Assembly (NCBI RefSeq): GCF_000756385.1
Contig: NZ_JNFC01000009.1
Span: 1-64,000 of the forward strand
Direction of reading: 5' to 3'
DNA length: 64,000 nt
Origin: Sphingopyxis sp. LC363
GTDB lineage: Bacteria > Pseudomonadota > Alphaproteobacteria > Sphingomonadales > Sphingomonadaceae
In this document: piece after piece, positions 8,799 to 18,616 of the stretch
How positions within the stretch are numbered: the first letter of the stretch is position 1
How the letters are laid out: each line of letters opens with the position of its first letter
Made by a program: the position numbers and the translations under genes
The notes under the pieces: model-generated
Told to the model about the DNA's origin: nothing
The model's input: the letters and a program-made list of their open reading frames with translations, nothing else
The model's database searches: none

Positions 8799-8953
8799 AG
8801 GGGGACAGCGCCAGCGCGCAATGACCCGCGCTGCGCGGAACTATGGCGCGCCTTTGGCACGCCAAGGATGAGAGGGGAGGGGGAAGGAAGGGGGCGAGGC
8901 CCCTTGGGAGTTAAGCCCATGAACCGGGTCTCGGTTGTCACCGGAGATTCATC

Positions 8954-11002
8954 ATGCAGAACCAGCCGATTCCTTTCAACAAGCTCCGCCTCTCGCCGGC
9001 CAATGCCCGCAAAACCTTTACCCAAGCCGGTATCGATGCCCTCGCGGTTTCGATCGACGCATATGGACTTCTTCAACCGGTCATCGTCAGCCCGGCTACC
9101 GACAAGAAGTCGTTCTTCGACGTTCATGCGGGCGGCCGACGCTGGCGCGCGATCGCGCAGCTCATCAAGAGCGGCAAGCTGCCAAAGAATGCGATGGTCG
9201 ATGCGCGTGTGTGCAATGACGAAGCCGCCGCGCTCGCCGAAGAGATCAGTTTGGCCGAGAACATCATCCGCGAAGCCATGTCTCCCGCCGATGAATGCCG
9301 CGGTTATCGAGCGGCCATGGACAAGGGCGAAAGCGAAGAAGAACTCGCGCGGCGCATGGGCGTCACGGTTCGTCACGTTCAGGGGCGCCTCCGCCTCGCC
9401 GATCTTGCAGAGCCGATCTTCGACGCCCTTGCCGAAGGGAAAATCACCCTCGACGTCGCCAAGGCTTACGGCAGCACCTCCGATCGGGACACCCAGCTCG
9501 CAGCCTGGAATGTTTTCAAGGATAGCTGGCAAGGCGACCAGCCGCACACGATCCGGCGCTATGTCAACGACAGCGCGATCGAGGCGAACAGCGCGGTTGC
9601 TAAACTGGTCGGTGAGGAGGAGTATCTCGCCGCCGGTGGCCGCATCGAACGTGACCTCTTCGCCGGCGAGGGCGAAGGTCAATGGCTTGATCGCCCGATC
9701 GCCGAAGACATCGCACGCAGGAAGCTCGAGCAAGCTGCAGACGCCATGGCCGTCGGCACACTGGGATGGGTTCGGGTTCTCCTAGCCCAGCATGTTCCCC
9801 ATTCGGCGACCGAAGGCTTGCACGACTATTACATCCGGCGCGGCGAGCTGAGCGAAGAAGACCAGGCCCGCATGATCGCGATCGAAGAGCGTCTGCAGTC
9901 GATCGAAGAAGAACTGGAGGATGCAACCGATCCGGACGTGATTTCACGTCTCGAAGCGGAGAATGAAGCGCTGGACGCCGAGCACACCGAGATCGACAAA
10001 CGCAGCTATGTCATTCCGGAAGACGAACGACCGCATGTTGGAAAGTTCGTGGTGCTCGCCAGCGATGGCACCCCGAAGGCGTCGCACCGCTACTTTTCGA
10101 CGAAGGCCCTCAAGCGCGAAAAGCAGTCGCAAAAGGTCACCGGCGGCGGTGCTGACCGCGCTGCCCTGGAGGACGCTCTTCCCCGGTCGCTCGAGGAGCA
10201 GCTTGCCAAGGAACGGCGTGACGTGTTGGCGTTGCACATCGCCCATGATCCCGCACTCGCGCTCGATCTGACCATCTTCCGCCTCGCGCGGAAATTTACG
10301 GGCCACGCCGCTTACAACGACACGGGCGTCATGGTGACGATCGGCGAGCTCTTTGACCCCGCCGGCGTCCCCGCCGCCCATTCAACGGCCGCACAAGATG
10401 GCCTCGACGCGGTCCGCTCCGGTCTTCCGTGCGATTGGGCAGGCGCCGACGACAGTTTCAGCGCGTTCATGGCGTTCCGCGAACTCGACGAAACGGACAA
10501 GGCAGCATGGCTTGCGTTTGCCGTCAGTCAAAGCCTTCAGGCGAGCCTCGCCAGCGGCGATCGCGCTAACCGCTTCCAATCCGAGCTTGGCGCGCTGCTC
10601 GAAATCGATACCGCCGAACACTGGCGGCCGAGCGCGGATGTCTTCTTCGACAAGATCCGCAAGCCGCAGATTCTGTCGATCCTGGGCAAGCTCGATCCCG
10701 AGCTTCCGGGTCGCTACGCCAGCGAAAAGAAGGCCGCCCTATCGTCTGCGGCCGCAAAACTCTGCGCCGGCGAAGCCATCGTCACGCCTGAGGTGAAGGC
10801 GCGGGCGCAGAGCTGGATCCCGGACGTCATGATGTTTCGCGCTGCCGGGACCCCGGATGAACCGGAAGCGCCGCTGGTCGACGATGACAGCAGCGAAGAG
10901 CAACCTGCCATCGATGACGCTGATGACGAGCAAGCCGACGAGGCCAACCCTGCCGTGAACGAGGTCGACCAGACCGAGGCCATTTTGGCCGACGCAGCCT
11001 GA
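8954..11002 (+). CDS. Large ParB/RepB/Spo0J-family protein
   Basis: 682 residues. The N-terminal ParB domain (residues about 1-110) has FNKLRLSPANARKTF, the GGRRWRA motif typical of ParB CTP-binding/ParB-like folds, and LAENIIREAMSPADE. It is followed by a helix-turn-helix region (ELARRMGVTVRHVQGRLRLADL). The rest is helical, with a Glu-rich segment near residue 330 and an acidic C-terminal tail (DDDSSEEQ). Far longer than chromosomal ParB (about 300 residues). Such long ParB-like proteins are typical of sphingomonad plasmids and ICEs, where they are thought to act in maintenance or transcription rather than as classical partition partners. No adjacent ParA is present. Start chosen at 8954 (CCGGAGA upstream). 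Confidence 0.85.
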   Translation: MQNQPIPFNKLRLSPANARKTFTQAGIDALAVSIDAYGLLQPVIVSPATDKKSFFDVHAGGRRWRAIAQLIKSGKLPKNAMVDARVCNDEAAALAEEISLAENIIREAMSPADECRGYRAAMDKGESEEELARRMGVTVRHVQGRLRLADLAEPIFDALAEGKITLDVAKAYGSTSDRDTQLAAWNVFKDSWQGDQPHTIRRYVNDSAIEANSAVAKLVGEEEYLAAGGRIERDLFAGEGEGQWLDRPIAEDIARRKLEQAADAMAVGTLGWVRVLLAQHVPHSATEGLHDYYIRRGELSEEDQARMIAIEERLQSIEEELEDATDPDVISRLEAENEALDAEHTEIDKRSYVIPEDERPHVGKFVVLASDGTPKASHRYFSTKALKREKQSQKVTGGGADRAALEDALPRSLEEQLAKERRDVLALHIAHDPALALDLTIFRLARKFTGHAAYNDTGVMVTIGELFDPAGVPAAHSTAAQDGLDAVRSGLPCDWAGADDSFSAFMAFRELDETDKAAWLAFAVSQSLQASLASGDRANRFQSELGALLEIDTAEHWRPSADVFFDKIRKPQILSILGKLDPELPGRYASEKKAALSSAAAKLCAGEAIVTPEVKARAQSWIPDVMMFRAAGTPDEPEAPLVDDDSSEEQPAIDDADDEQADEANPAVNEVDQTEAILADAA

Positions 11003-11105
11003 GGCATCGCTGGGCGGCGCGGAAGCAAGGGTCTCGACTTCCAGTTGGAAGCCTGCCTCCGCGCCGCTGTCGACATTCTGAAATTTCTCTATTGGAGTCA
11101 ACAAG

Positions 11106-11657
11106 ATGCCCGATTGTGCATTTGCATCGATCGTCATCGGCGGCCGCGTGTCCGCCGACGACTTTATCACGCTCTGTCATCTGATCGTCTGTGAGGGTCT
11201 TTCCCGCGAGGAGGATGGAGAGGAATTCTCGCCAGAACTTCGAAGTGAAGGCCAGCCACTTCGCCTGTTCGACCATCAAGCGATCGGCGGGCGTTTCGGC
11301 GCTCTGGAAGAATGGTGTGAGGATCGCGGCCTTCCGTTCACACGGACGTGCGCCGGCTATCCGGGAGGCTGGCGCGCCGAACGTGTCGTTTTCACGGGGC
11401 GCGGTCCCGTGGAAGATTATCCGGCGGACAACGATGGGAACGTCGTCGCTACCAGCGAGACTGTCAAAGCACATGAACACATCTCGACGCTGCGCGCCTG
11501 GTTCGCCGCCGCCGAATTCAAGATTCCCCCGCTGGTGATCACCTCCGAAGACGTCACGTCGCCCCGCGACATTTCCCGCGCGAGCGCGGGAAGGGAGGAA
11601 AGTGGGGGAGGAGGCGGCGAGCACCGCTCGCAGCTTCAGAAAGGACCAGCGACATGA
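11106..11657 (+). CDS. Conserved plasmid hypothetical protein
   Basis: 183 residues, no recognised domain. It is acidic in the first 130 residues. The last about 25 residues (RASAGREESGGGGG...) are low complexity and coincide with a GC-rich hairpin at 11573-11592. The stop overlaps the ArdC start by 4 bp (ATGA), so the two are co-translated. The constant neighbourhood ParB-like / this protein / ArdC suggests a backbone maintenance or anti-restriction function, but nothing in the sequence shows it. Confidence 0.7.
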   Translation: MPDCAFASIVIGGRVSADDFITLCHLIVCEGLSREEDGEEFSPELRSEGQPLRLFDHQAIGGRFGALEEWCEDRGLPFTRTCAGYPGGWRAERVVFTGRGPVEDYPADNDGNVVATSETVKAHEHISTLRAWFAAAEFKIPPLVITSEDVTSPRDISRASAGREESGGGGGEHRSQLQKGPAT

Positions 11658-12547
11658 AACCTCGTCACGATATCTATCAAACCATCACCGCCGAGCTAGC
11701 CGCTGCGATCGACGCCGGCGCCGGCCAGTGGCGTATGCCCTGGCACCATGACGGCGGGACGCTGATGCGGCCGACGAGTGCTGTCGGACGCGCTTATACC
11801 GGCATCAACCGCCTCGTCCTTTGGGCCTCTGCTGAAGCTCAAGGCTTTCAATCCGGCACCTGGGCAACCTACCGTCAGTGGACTGAGGTCGGCGCACAGG
11901 TGCGCCGCGGCGAAACCGGTACGCACGTCATTCTGTGGAAAAAGCAGGAGCGTGACGAACCCACGTCGGCGGATTCCGATGGCGAGGAACGCAGCGCCCG
12001 CTTCTTTGCTCGGAGCTTTGTCGTCTTCAACCAATCGCAGGTCGATGGCTCGCCCGAACGGACACTGGCAAGCGCACGGCCGATCGGCGAAACAGCCGCC
12101 TCTGCGAAACTGTTCCTCGAAAGCGTTGGCGTCCCTGTGCACTACGGCCCTTGGGACGCGTATTTTCGGCCCGATGAGGACCGCGTCTACATGCCCGACC
12201 GCGAAGCCTTCGACAGCGACGAAGGCTTCATTTCGACGCTCGGACATGAAATCGTTCATTCGACGGGAAGCGCGCAGCGCCTCGCCCGCGAAACGCTTCG
12301 GGACTATTTCAAGGATCGGACCATCCGGGCCCGCGAAGAGCTGGTTGCCGAGATCGGCGCCAGCTTCTTGATGGCCGACCTTGGTCTGGGCTATTCGCCA
12401 AGGGCGGATCACGCTGCTTATGTCTCGAGCTGGTTGACGGCGCTTGGCAACGACACGCGGGCGATCTTTCGCGCGGCCGCCGCGGCACAAGCGGCAACGG
12501 ACTGGATCCACGCTCATGCCGCCTCAGCCCTCCCGATAGCGGCTTGA
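11654..12547 (+). CDS. ardC: ArdC-like antirestriction protein (ssDNA-binding, zincin domain)
   Basis: 297 residues, full family length. The N-terminal ssDNA-binding domain contains DIYQTITAELAAAIDAGAGQW, PWH, GINRLVLW, TYRQWTEVGAQVRRGETGTHVILWKK and a FVVFNQSQV segment. The C-terminal domain is a metallopeptidase-like zincin with HEIVH (HExxH) near residue 198 followed by a downstream Glu-containing helix (REELVAEIGASFL). ArdC proteins protect incoming single-stranded or unmodified plasmid DNA from restriction just after conjugation. It is translated with the upstream gene through a 4-bp overlap, consistent with an early-transfer operon. Confidence 0.9.
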   Translation: MKPRHDIYQTITAELAAAIDAGAGQWRMPWHHDGGTLMRPTSAVGRAYTGINRLVLWASAEAQGFQSGTWATYRQWTEVGAQVRRGETGTHVILWKKQERDEPTSADSDGEERSARFFARSFVVFNQSQVDGSPERTLASARPIGETAASAKLFLESVGVPVHYGPWDAYFRPDEDRVYMPDREAFDSDEGFISTLGHEIVHSTGSAQRLARETLRDYFKDRTIRAREELVAEIGASFLMADLGLGYSPRADHAAYVSSWLTALGNDTRAIFRAAAAAQAATDWIHAHAASALPIAA

Positions 12548-12550
12548 TCG

Positions 12551-12953
12551 ATGAGCGCGCCTTCACTTCGCACCCATCGGTTGCTCATCCTCGCCTGTTC
12601 CGCGACAAAGCGGCAAGATGACGGCTATATGCCCGCCATCGACCGCTATGACGGACCGCTTTGGCAAACGGTCCGTTGCCATGCGGGCGATCGCAAGATG
12701 CTGAAAATCACCGTGCTGTCCGCACGATATGGTTTCCTCGACTCCAGGTCGCCGATCCAGAACTACGGCACCCATTTTACTGGAGAGTTCGCGGATCGGA
12801 TGATGGGCGGTGGACTGGGCCACGCTGGTCACGGCCGCCTCTTCCCTCAAGCCGGACAATTTCGGGATCGGCGCGGCTTGCGAGATGGCTTTGCTCAGGG
12901 CGCATGGCGATCGGCCTTTCACCGTTTTCCCCTTCGACTGGTATCAGTTTTAA
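12551..12953 (+). pseudogene. Frameshifted DUF6884/YaaA-like gene
   Basis: Starts 3 bp after ardC. The first about 87 codons (RLLILACSATKRQDDGY..., ISARYGFL-like TVLSARYGFLDSRSPI) match the N-terminal part of DUF6884/YaaA-like proteins. Near 12811-12818 the meaningful frame changes: the +1 frame continues as GGWATLVTAASSLKP..., then ACEMALLRAHGD and FPFDWYQF, ending at TAA 12951-12953. A single extra base would explain this. Unshifted translation instead gives low-quality sequence to 12979. It is either a genuine one-base frameshift mutation or a sequencing error. The function in plasmids is unknown; related proteins include nucleic-acid-binding and base-modification enzymes. Confidence 0.75.
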
Positions 12954-13186
12954 CACCAACTGCCGAACCTAACCTATGACCTAAAGCGTGGCGAGGCCAT
13001 TGGAGGGTGTTTAGGCGTCGCGCACTCATGTCTGCCTATGACACAAAATCTACGGTTAGCGTTCAACGAACCGTAGATGCAGAGCGGGATAAACCCTATC
13101 CAAATAAGACGCCTACGCCGGGATCTCGACTCGTCACACGAGATGAGCAAGCGAATGGAATTGATGCTCAGCATAGCTGCTCATAT

Positions 13187-13203
13187 TGGTATTGAAATGG
13201 TAT
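13187..13203 (+). promoter_or_regulatory. Putative amino-sugar operator 1 (TGGTAT-N5-TGGTAT)
   Basis: Exact direct repeat TGGTAT, TGAAA, TGGTAT with 11-bp period, 48 bp upstream of the TonB receptor start and embedded in an AT-rich promoter-like stretch (TATATAAC follows). The same arrangement recurs at three other places in this island, so it is the best candidate site for the GntR/UTRA regulator at 29520. The interval 12954-13250 otherwise shows no gene. Confidence 0.55.
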
Positions 13204-13250
13204 ATAACTGTGTTATTGTCGAGACAGGTTTGAAGAGGGGAGTGAGCAAA

Positions 13251-15986
13251 ATGGGACGGATAAAAGGCGGATTCCTGCGTTGCGGGTCGGCGATAGCTTC
13301 AGCGATTGCGCTCATGTCAGCAAGTGCCGTGTTTGCGCAAGAAACCGATAGCACAACGAGCGAAGCGCGCGCGGAGACGGACATCATCGTCACCGGCACG
13401 CGTGTCCGTACGCCCGGCCTGACCTCCACCAGCCCGATCAGCGCGGTGGAGGGTGAGCAGATTTCGCTTCAACGGGCGGTCACGATCGAAGACTTCTCGG
13501 TCAAGATGCCGCAGCTCGCGGGCGGCGTGAACTCGACATCGGTGGGCAGCGACGCATTCGGCGCGCAGACCCTGGACCTGCGTAACCTCGGGCAGAACCG
13601 CACCCTCGTACTGATCAACGGAACGCGCGCCATTCCGTTCAGCTTCCGCAATGCGGTCGATGTCAACTCGATCCCGGCTCCCTTGCTCAAGCGCGTCGAT
13701 GTGCTCACCGGCGGCGCTGCAGCGGTCTATGGCGCGGACGCCGTGGCAGGGGTCGTGAACTTCATCATCGATGATTCGTTTGAAGGGTGGCAGGCGAACG
13801 CAAATTATCGAGCGGTGTCGGGTGGAGCTTCGCAATTCGGTGGCCATGTGATGGGCGGCATGTCGCTCGGCGGCCGCGGCAATCTGGTGGTCTATGGCGA
13901 ATACACCGAGCGCGACCCACTGCTGGCCGCGCACCGCGCCTTTGCGCGGCGCGGCGTGGCGACGTTGCCGATCGGCGGCAATTTCACCGACGTGGCGAGC
14001 GGTAGGACCTTTTCCTACGATGCGTTGGGCAATTTCACGCTGACGCCGCAATCGACCGACTACACCCCCGATTTCCTGCTCGTCCAGCCGTTGCGGCGCA
14101 TCAACGCGAGCGCTTTTCTGAAATATGACGTGTTTGACAATGTCGAGCTCTATGGCCGCCTGATGTACTCCGACCTGCGGACGCGCGGCGGCAGCCGGTC
14201 GGGGCAGAATCCTCCGACCACAGGGGCCAATGGGATCAACGTCCAGATCGCCGAGAATAATCCATTCCTCGACCCCCAAGCGCGGGCGCGGCTGACCTTC
14301 GTCAACGGTTTCGCTACCGTCAACGTCCGGCGCTCGCTCGGCGAACTCGGTGTGACCTATGCGCAGAACAATCGCGAAACCATCCAGGGCCTGATCGGGC
14401 TACGTGGCAACATCACGCCTGCAATCAGCTGGGATGCCTATTATCAGCATGGCCAGTCCAAGGAATCGATCGTCGTCAAGGGCGACGGGACGCGGTCCGC
14501 CTTTGCCGGCCTAGCTAACACGACCGACATCTTCGGGCCGGGCGGTGACTTCACCAGCGTGCTGCGCGATTTCAATTTCGGCAACCGCAAACGCACGCAG
14601 CAGGTGGCATCCGCCTATGTTGCCGGCGATACGAGCGACTTCTTCGCTGGATGGGCAGGACCGATCGGCTTCACCGCAGGCTATGAATTCCGCCGAGAAA
14701 CCGGCCGGTTTGTCTATGGCGCTGACCTCGGGACGTCGTTCAACCAGGGAACCGAATCGGCGCCGCTGGTTCCGCCCTTCGTCAAGGTGAACGAATTGTT
14801 CGGCGAACTAATCGTCCCCTTGCTGTCGGATTTACCGCTGGTCCAAAAGCTGACCGTCGAAGGCGCGTATCGTCGATCCTGGTATGAAAAATCGGTGGGC
14901 GCCGACCGGCGCTACGATACGAACAAGCTTGGCATCAACTGGATCGTCTCCGACGACCTACGGCTGCGCGGCACGCGCCAAACCGTCATTCGCGACGCCA
15001 ATATTGGCGAATTCGCTAACCCAGTCTTTTCGATTCCCTTCGCTAATCTACGTACGGTTGCACGTCTTTTTCCGCGCTATGCCGGGGATCCGTGCGTGGG
15101 CGCGACCAATTCGGCGACGATCACGCAATGTACGGCGCAGGGATATCGGGGAGCCTATGATTCCAACAACCCCGCAAATCTGCAGGGCGGCTATTTCTTC
15201 GGTGGCAACGCGAACATCGAAGCCGAAAGGGGCAAAACTTACACGCTTGGCGGCGTCTTCACCCCGACCTTCCTGCGTGGTCTCAATCTTTCGGTGGACT
15301 GGTACAAGATCGATATTCGCAACGCGGTCGGCCAGATCCAACCCGTCGATGCGCTTACGAGCTGCTACATTACCGATCCAACGCCGGGCAATCCACTCTG
15401 CGCCGCAGTAACCAGGGATCCAACCACCGGTTACATCCTCAATGCCTTTGTCGATGATCGAAACCTTGCGCTTATCAAGCAGCAAGGCATCGACATCGAC
15501 TTCCGTTATGGATTCGATCTCGATTTCGGTCCGCCGGAGAGCCGGCTCACCCTCGGCTATACGGCGAGCATCGTCACCAAATATTCGATCCAGCGTAACG
15601 CCGCGCTAACTCCCGTCGATTGCAAGGGAACCTATGGCGCTGCCTGTTCATCGGACCTTGTGACGCTGGTTGCACCAGATTTCCGGTCGCGCGCTACGAT
15701 CACCTGGGACAGCAAGCCGTTGACGGTCCAGTTCGGATGGAAACGCATCGGATCGGTTCGCGATTCGACCGCGGGTAGCACCGGTCGGATTCCTGCTTAT
15801 GATTATTTCGACCTGAACCTGGCGGTTCGTCCGCCCGTCGAGGGGCTGACCCTAGCCTTCGGGATCGACAATCTCTTTGACAAGAAGCCGCCGCTACCGG
15901 TCAATCCCGGGGCATACAATACATTCCCGGATACTTACGACGTGCTGGGAACCACCTTTGGCTTCTCCGTCACCCTAAGGCGGTGA
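13251..15986 (+). CDS. TonB-dependent outer-membrane receptor for amino sugars or muropeptides
   Basis: 911 residues. Start chosen at 13251 (AGAGGGGAG upstream), which gives a clean signal peptide (MGRIKGG ... SASAVFA, cleavage before QETD). Next come a TonB-box-like DIIVTGTRV, the plug domain (LDLRNLGQNRTLVLINGTR, VDVLTGGAAAVYGADAVAGVVNFI) and a long beta-barrel with repeated amphipathic strands, closing in FGFSVTLRR. The protein ends in Arg rather than the usual terminal aromatic residue. The family imports oligosaccharides and other large nutrients across the outer membrane using TonB energy. Heading the MurNAc/GlcNAc island, its substrate is probably a chitin- or peptidoglycan-derived sugar (inference). 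A hairpin follows at 15991-16030. Confidence 0.9.
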   Translation: MGRIKGGFLRCGSAIASAIALMSASAVFAQETDSTTSEARAETDIIVTGTRVRTPGLTSTSPISAVEGEQISLQRAVTIEDFSVKMPQLAGGVNSTSVGSDAFGAQTLDLRNLGQNRTLVLINGTRAIPFSFRNAVDVNSIPAPLLKRVDVLTGGAAAVYGADAVAGVVNFIIDDSFEGWQANANYRAVSGGASQFGGHVMGGMSLGGRGNLVVYGEYTERDPLLAAHRAFARRGVATLPIGGNFTDVASGRTFSYDALGNFTLTPQSTDYTPDFLLVQPLRRINASAFLKYDVFDNVELYGRLMYSDLRTRGGSRSGQNPPTTGANGINVQIAENNPFLDPQARARLTFVNGFATVNVRRSLGELGVTYAQNNRETIQGLIGLRGNITPAISWDAYYQHGQSKESIVVKGDGTRSAFAGLANTTDIFGPGGDFTSVLRDFNFGNRKRTQQVASAYVAGDTSDFFAGWAGPIGFTAGYEFRRETGRFVYGADLGTSFNQGTESAPLVPPFVKVNELFGELIVPLLSDLPLVQKLTVEGAYRRSWYEKSVGADRRYDTNKLGINWIVSDDLRLRGTRQTVIRDANIGEFANPVFSIPFANLRTVARLFPRYAGDPCVGATNSATITQCTAQGYRGAYDSNNPANLQGGYFFGGNANIEAERGKTYTLGGVFTPTFLRGLNLSVDWYKIDIRNAVGQIQPVDALTSCYITDPTPGNPLCAAVTRDPTTGYILNAFVDDRNLALIKQQGIDIDFRYGFDLDFGPPESRLTLGYTASIVTKYSIQRNAALTPVDCKGTYGAACSSDLVTLVAPDFRSRATITWDSKPLTVQFGWKRIGSVRDSTAGSTGRIPAYDYFDLNLAVRPPVEGLTLAFGIDNLFDKKPPLPVNPGAYNTFPDTYDVLGTTFGFSVTLRR

Positions 15987-15990
15987 GGGC

Positions 15991-16030
15991 GTGGAGTGGA
16001 GGCATTGTAGACACCTAGCCTCCATTCCAC
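15991..16030 (+). terminator. Hairpin after the TonB receptor gene
   Basis: 13-bp stem (15991-16003 with 16018-16030), all Watson-Crick apart from one G-U pair, with a 14-nt loop, 4 bp after the receptor stop. No T-run follows, so it may attenuate or process the transcript rather than fully terminate, allowing lower expression of the downstream transporter. Confidence 0.5.
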
Positions 16031-16111
16031 CAGGGCGAGTTGTCCAAGGCGCGGCGCATCAGACGATTTCTCAGGTCTGACGTCCGCGCCTCACCGCCAT
16101 CCGGGGACATT

Positions 16112-17677
16112 ATGCACACGTTACAATTTACTTCGCTGGATTGGTCGATTCTGATCGGATATGTCCTGATCCTCGCTATCGCCGGCTATGCCTCAACGCG
16201 GCGCAACATGCAGAATGCGGATGATTATTTTCTGGCCAGCCATCGCGCGCCAACATGGCTGGTTGCGGTGTCGGTTCTGTCGACCGTGCAATCGACAGCA
16301 ACATTTCTGGGGGTCCCCGACAATAGCTTCAGGGGCAATTATACCTATCTGACGAGCGTGATCGGCGCGCTGATCGGCGCGTGGCTTGTTGCCGCCATCC
16401 TGATGCCGCGCTTTTATGCGATGGGCGCCACCACCGTCTATGAACTGCTCGAGGCCCGGTTCAGCCCGGCCGCTCGCCGAGCGGCAGGCGCCATGTATCT
16501 GGTCGGGCGGGTGTTTGCCAGTGGGGCGCGCCTCTATCTTGCTGCGATCGCCGTTTCGATGATCCTCTTCCTCGACGTCGCGCCCGAGCATATCATCATC
16601 GCCTCGTTTGTTTTGCTGGTCTTCGGCCTCGCCTTCACTTTTATGGGCGGCCTCAATTCTGTGATCTGGAGCGACCTGGTCCAAGTCGTGCTTTATGTCG
16701 GAGCGGCGATCTTCGTCGTCCTGTTCCTGCTGTCCAAGATTCCTGCGCCGGCCGCCGATATCTATACCGCGCTTGCGCATCCTCCCTCCGGAGCGAGCAA
16801 GTTGCAGGTCCTTGACTGGACGCTCGACCTCGGCACGCCCTTTTCGGTTCTGGCGGCAGTGACGGGGATGGTCCTGATCAACGCGGCGAATTCGGGTCTC
16901 GACCAAGATACGACGCAGCGCCTGCTCGCCTGCGATTCGGCGAAACAGGGCAGCCGCGCCCTCTACTGGTCCGTTCTGGCATCGATCCCCGTCATCCTGA
17001 TCTTCCTCTTCATCGGCTCGCTGCTCTACATCTTCTATGAACGCCCCGACCTGATGGCGGCCATCCCGGGACAGATCGCGCCGACATTCCAGGGCGAAAA
17101 AATCACCGTTTTCATGAGCTTCATCCTGAGCGAAATCCCGCCCGGGTTGCGTGGGTTCGTAACGGTTGGCGTCATCGCCGCCGCCGCCATCAATTCGGGC
17201 CTGATCTCAATGGCCGCCGTAGCAATCAACGACTTCTACCGTCCTTTCATCGAGCGCAAGAGACCGCGCGACGAGCGTCACTTCATCCTCGCGGGGCGGC
17301 TTGCGACAGTTTTGCTGGGCGTCCTCCTCTTCCTGATGTCCATCGTCTGCTTCTATTGGCAGCGATACAGCGACATTCCCCTGCTCGAATTTGTCCTAGG
17401 AGTGATGGCATTCGCCTATTCAGGATTGCTAGGAGTCTATATAACAGCGGTGTTTTCAAAGCGCGGATCAACGGCGTCGGTCATCGCGGCCCTAGCGGTC
17501 GGCTTCATCGTCGTCATGCTGTTTCAACCGTTCACGATCGACGTGCTTGGCTTGCCCGAAGCACTAAAGAAAATCGCTTTCCCGTGGCACTTGTGCGTTG
17601 GCGTGACAGTTTCCACGCTGGTTTGCCTCATCGGCAACGCGAACAAGAAAGAGAGAAGCACAGATGCCGGGTACTGA
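16112..17677 (+). CDS. Sodium:solute symporter (SSS family)
   Basis: 521 residues, about 13 predicted membrane helices. Family landmarks: an N-terminal helix (WSILIGYVLILAIAGY), RNMQNADDYFLASH, then TFLGVPDNSFRGNYTYLTS, YELLEARFSPAARR, GGLNSVIWSDLVQ and ANSGLDQDTTQRLLAC. Start chosen at 16112 because it begins directly before the first membrane helix and is preceded by GGGGAC. SSS transporters couple Na+ entry to uptake of sugars, including sialic acid and amino sugars. Between the TonB receptor and murQ it is the likely inner-membrane carrier for (anhydro)MurNAc or GlcNAc (inference). The 3' end overlaps murQ by 14 bp. Confidence 0.9.
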   Translation: MHTLQFTSLDWSILIGYVLILAIAGYASTRRNMQNADDYFLASHRAPTWLVAVSVLSTVQSTATFLGVPDNSFRGNYTYLTSVIGALIGAWLVAAILMPRFYAMGATTVYELLEARFSPAARRAAGAMYLVGRVFASGARLYLAAIAVSMILFLDVAPEHIIIASFVLLVFGLAFTFMGGLNSVIWSDLVQVVLYVGAAIFVVLFLLSKIPAPAADIYTALAHPPSGASKLQVLDWTLDLGTPFSVLAAVTGMVLINAANSGLDQDTTQRLLACDSAKQGSRALYWSVLASIPVILIFLFIGSLLYIFYERPDLMAAIPGQIAPTFQGEKITVFMSFILSEIPPGLRGFVTVGVIAAAAINSGLISMAAVAINDFYRPFIERKRPRDERHFILAGRLATVLLGVLLFLMSIVCFYWQRYSDIPLLEFVLGVMAFAYSGLLGVYITAVFSKRGSTASVIAALAVGFIVVMLFQPFTIDVLGLPEALKKIAFPWHLCVGVTVSTLVCLIGNANKKERSTDAGY

Positions 17678-18557
17678 AGCGATTGACCCACGTTATGCCG
17701 AAATCGACAATTGGCCGACGATCGACGCCGTGACCGCAATGATCGAGGGGCAACGAGAAGCGATCGAAGCCTTGAACAGCCAAGCGGATGCGATTGCCGC
17801 GGCGTGCGCAGCGGCCGCGCAGCGGCTTTTGTCTTCGCAAGGACGCCTGATCTATGTCGGCGCCGGGACATCCGGCCGCGTCGCGGTTCAGGACGGTGTC
17901 GAACTGACGCCTACCTTCGGCTGGCCGGAAGAGCGATTGCTGTATCTTCTGGCGGGCGGGCTCCCGGCACTCATCGAGAGCGCCGAAGGTGCCGAAGACG
18001 ATGTTGCCGATGCCGAGAGGCAGATTGCCGAGCACGCCGTGAACGCGGCCGATGTCGTGGTAGCGGTGGCGGCGAGCGGGCGTACTCCGTTCACTTTGCG
18101 GGCAATCGAGGTTGCGCGGGCGCGCGGGGCGCTTACGATCGCGATCGCGAACAATGCATCGACGCCGATCCTCGAAGCCGCGCTGCACCCCATCTTGCTC
18201 GGCACCGGAAGCGAGATCATCAGCGGGTCGACGCGCATGAAGGCTGGCACGGCCCAGAAGGCCGCCGTCAACATCATCTCGACGACTATCATGCTGAAGC
18301 TCGGCAAGGTCTATCAGGGCCAGATGGTCGACATGATTGTCTCGAACGCGAAATTGCAGCGGCGGGCGGCCGGAATCGTACAGATGCTGACGAGTTGCTC
18401 CGAGGAAGAAGCCATGGCTGCCCTCAAACGGGGCGAAAACAGCATCTCCAAGGCGGTCCTCATCGCAAAAGGCAATACCCCCGAGGGGGCGGCAAAGCTT
18501 CTCGGAGACAACGGCGGAATATTGGGCAAGGCCATCGCAGCGCTCGGGGAGAAATGA
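17664..18557 (+). CDS. murQ: N-acetylmuramic acid 6-phosphate etherase
   Basis: 297 residues, normal MurQ length. SIS-fold signatures are present: YVGAGTSGRVAVQDGVELTP, VAVAASGRTPF, GTGSEIISGSTRMKAGTAQK, and the C-terminal helical domain (KGNTPEGAAKLL). MurQ is cytoplasmic and cleaves the lactyl ether of MurNAc-6-phosphate, giving GlcNAc-6-phosphate and D-lactate. Its presence shows the island handles muramic acid, not just chitin sugars. It overlaps the transporter gene by 14 bp. The substrate can come from AnmK (27306-28403), and the products feed NagA and the D-lactate dehydrogenase nearby. Confidence 0.95.
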   Translation: MPGTEAIDPRYAEIDNWPTIDAVTAMIEGQREAIEALNSQADAIAAACAAAAQRLLSSQGRLIYVGAGTSGRVAVQDGVELTPTFGWPEERLLYLLAGGLPALIESAEGAEDDVADAERQIAEHAVNAADVVVAVAASGRTPFTLRAIEVARARGALTIAIANNASTPILEAALHPILLGTGSEIISGSTRMKAGTAQKAAVNIISTTIMLKLGKVYQGQMVDMIVSNAKLQRRAAGIVQMLTSCSEEEAMAALKRGENSISKAVLIAKGNTPEGAAKLLGDNGGILGKAIAALGEK

Positions 18558-18616
18558 AATGGCGCGATGTCGCAGAGCGATTTGACGGCATGCGCGGATC
18601 CTGACCGGCTGGTGCC

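Noticed and set aside
11573-11592. Perfect 9-bp GC-rich hairpin near the end of the hypothetical gene before ardC
   Set aside because: Lies inside coding sequence directly upstream of a translationally coupled gene; a terminator there is unlikely.
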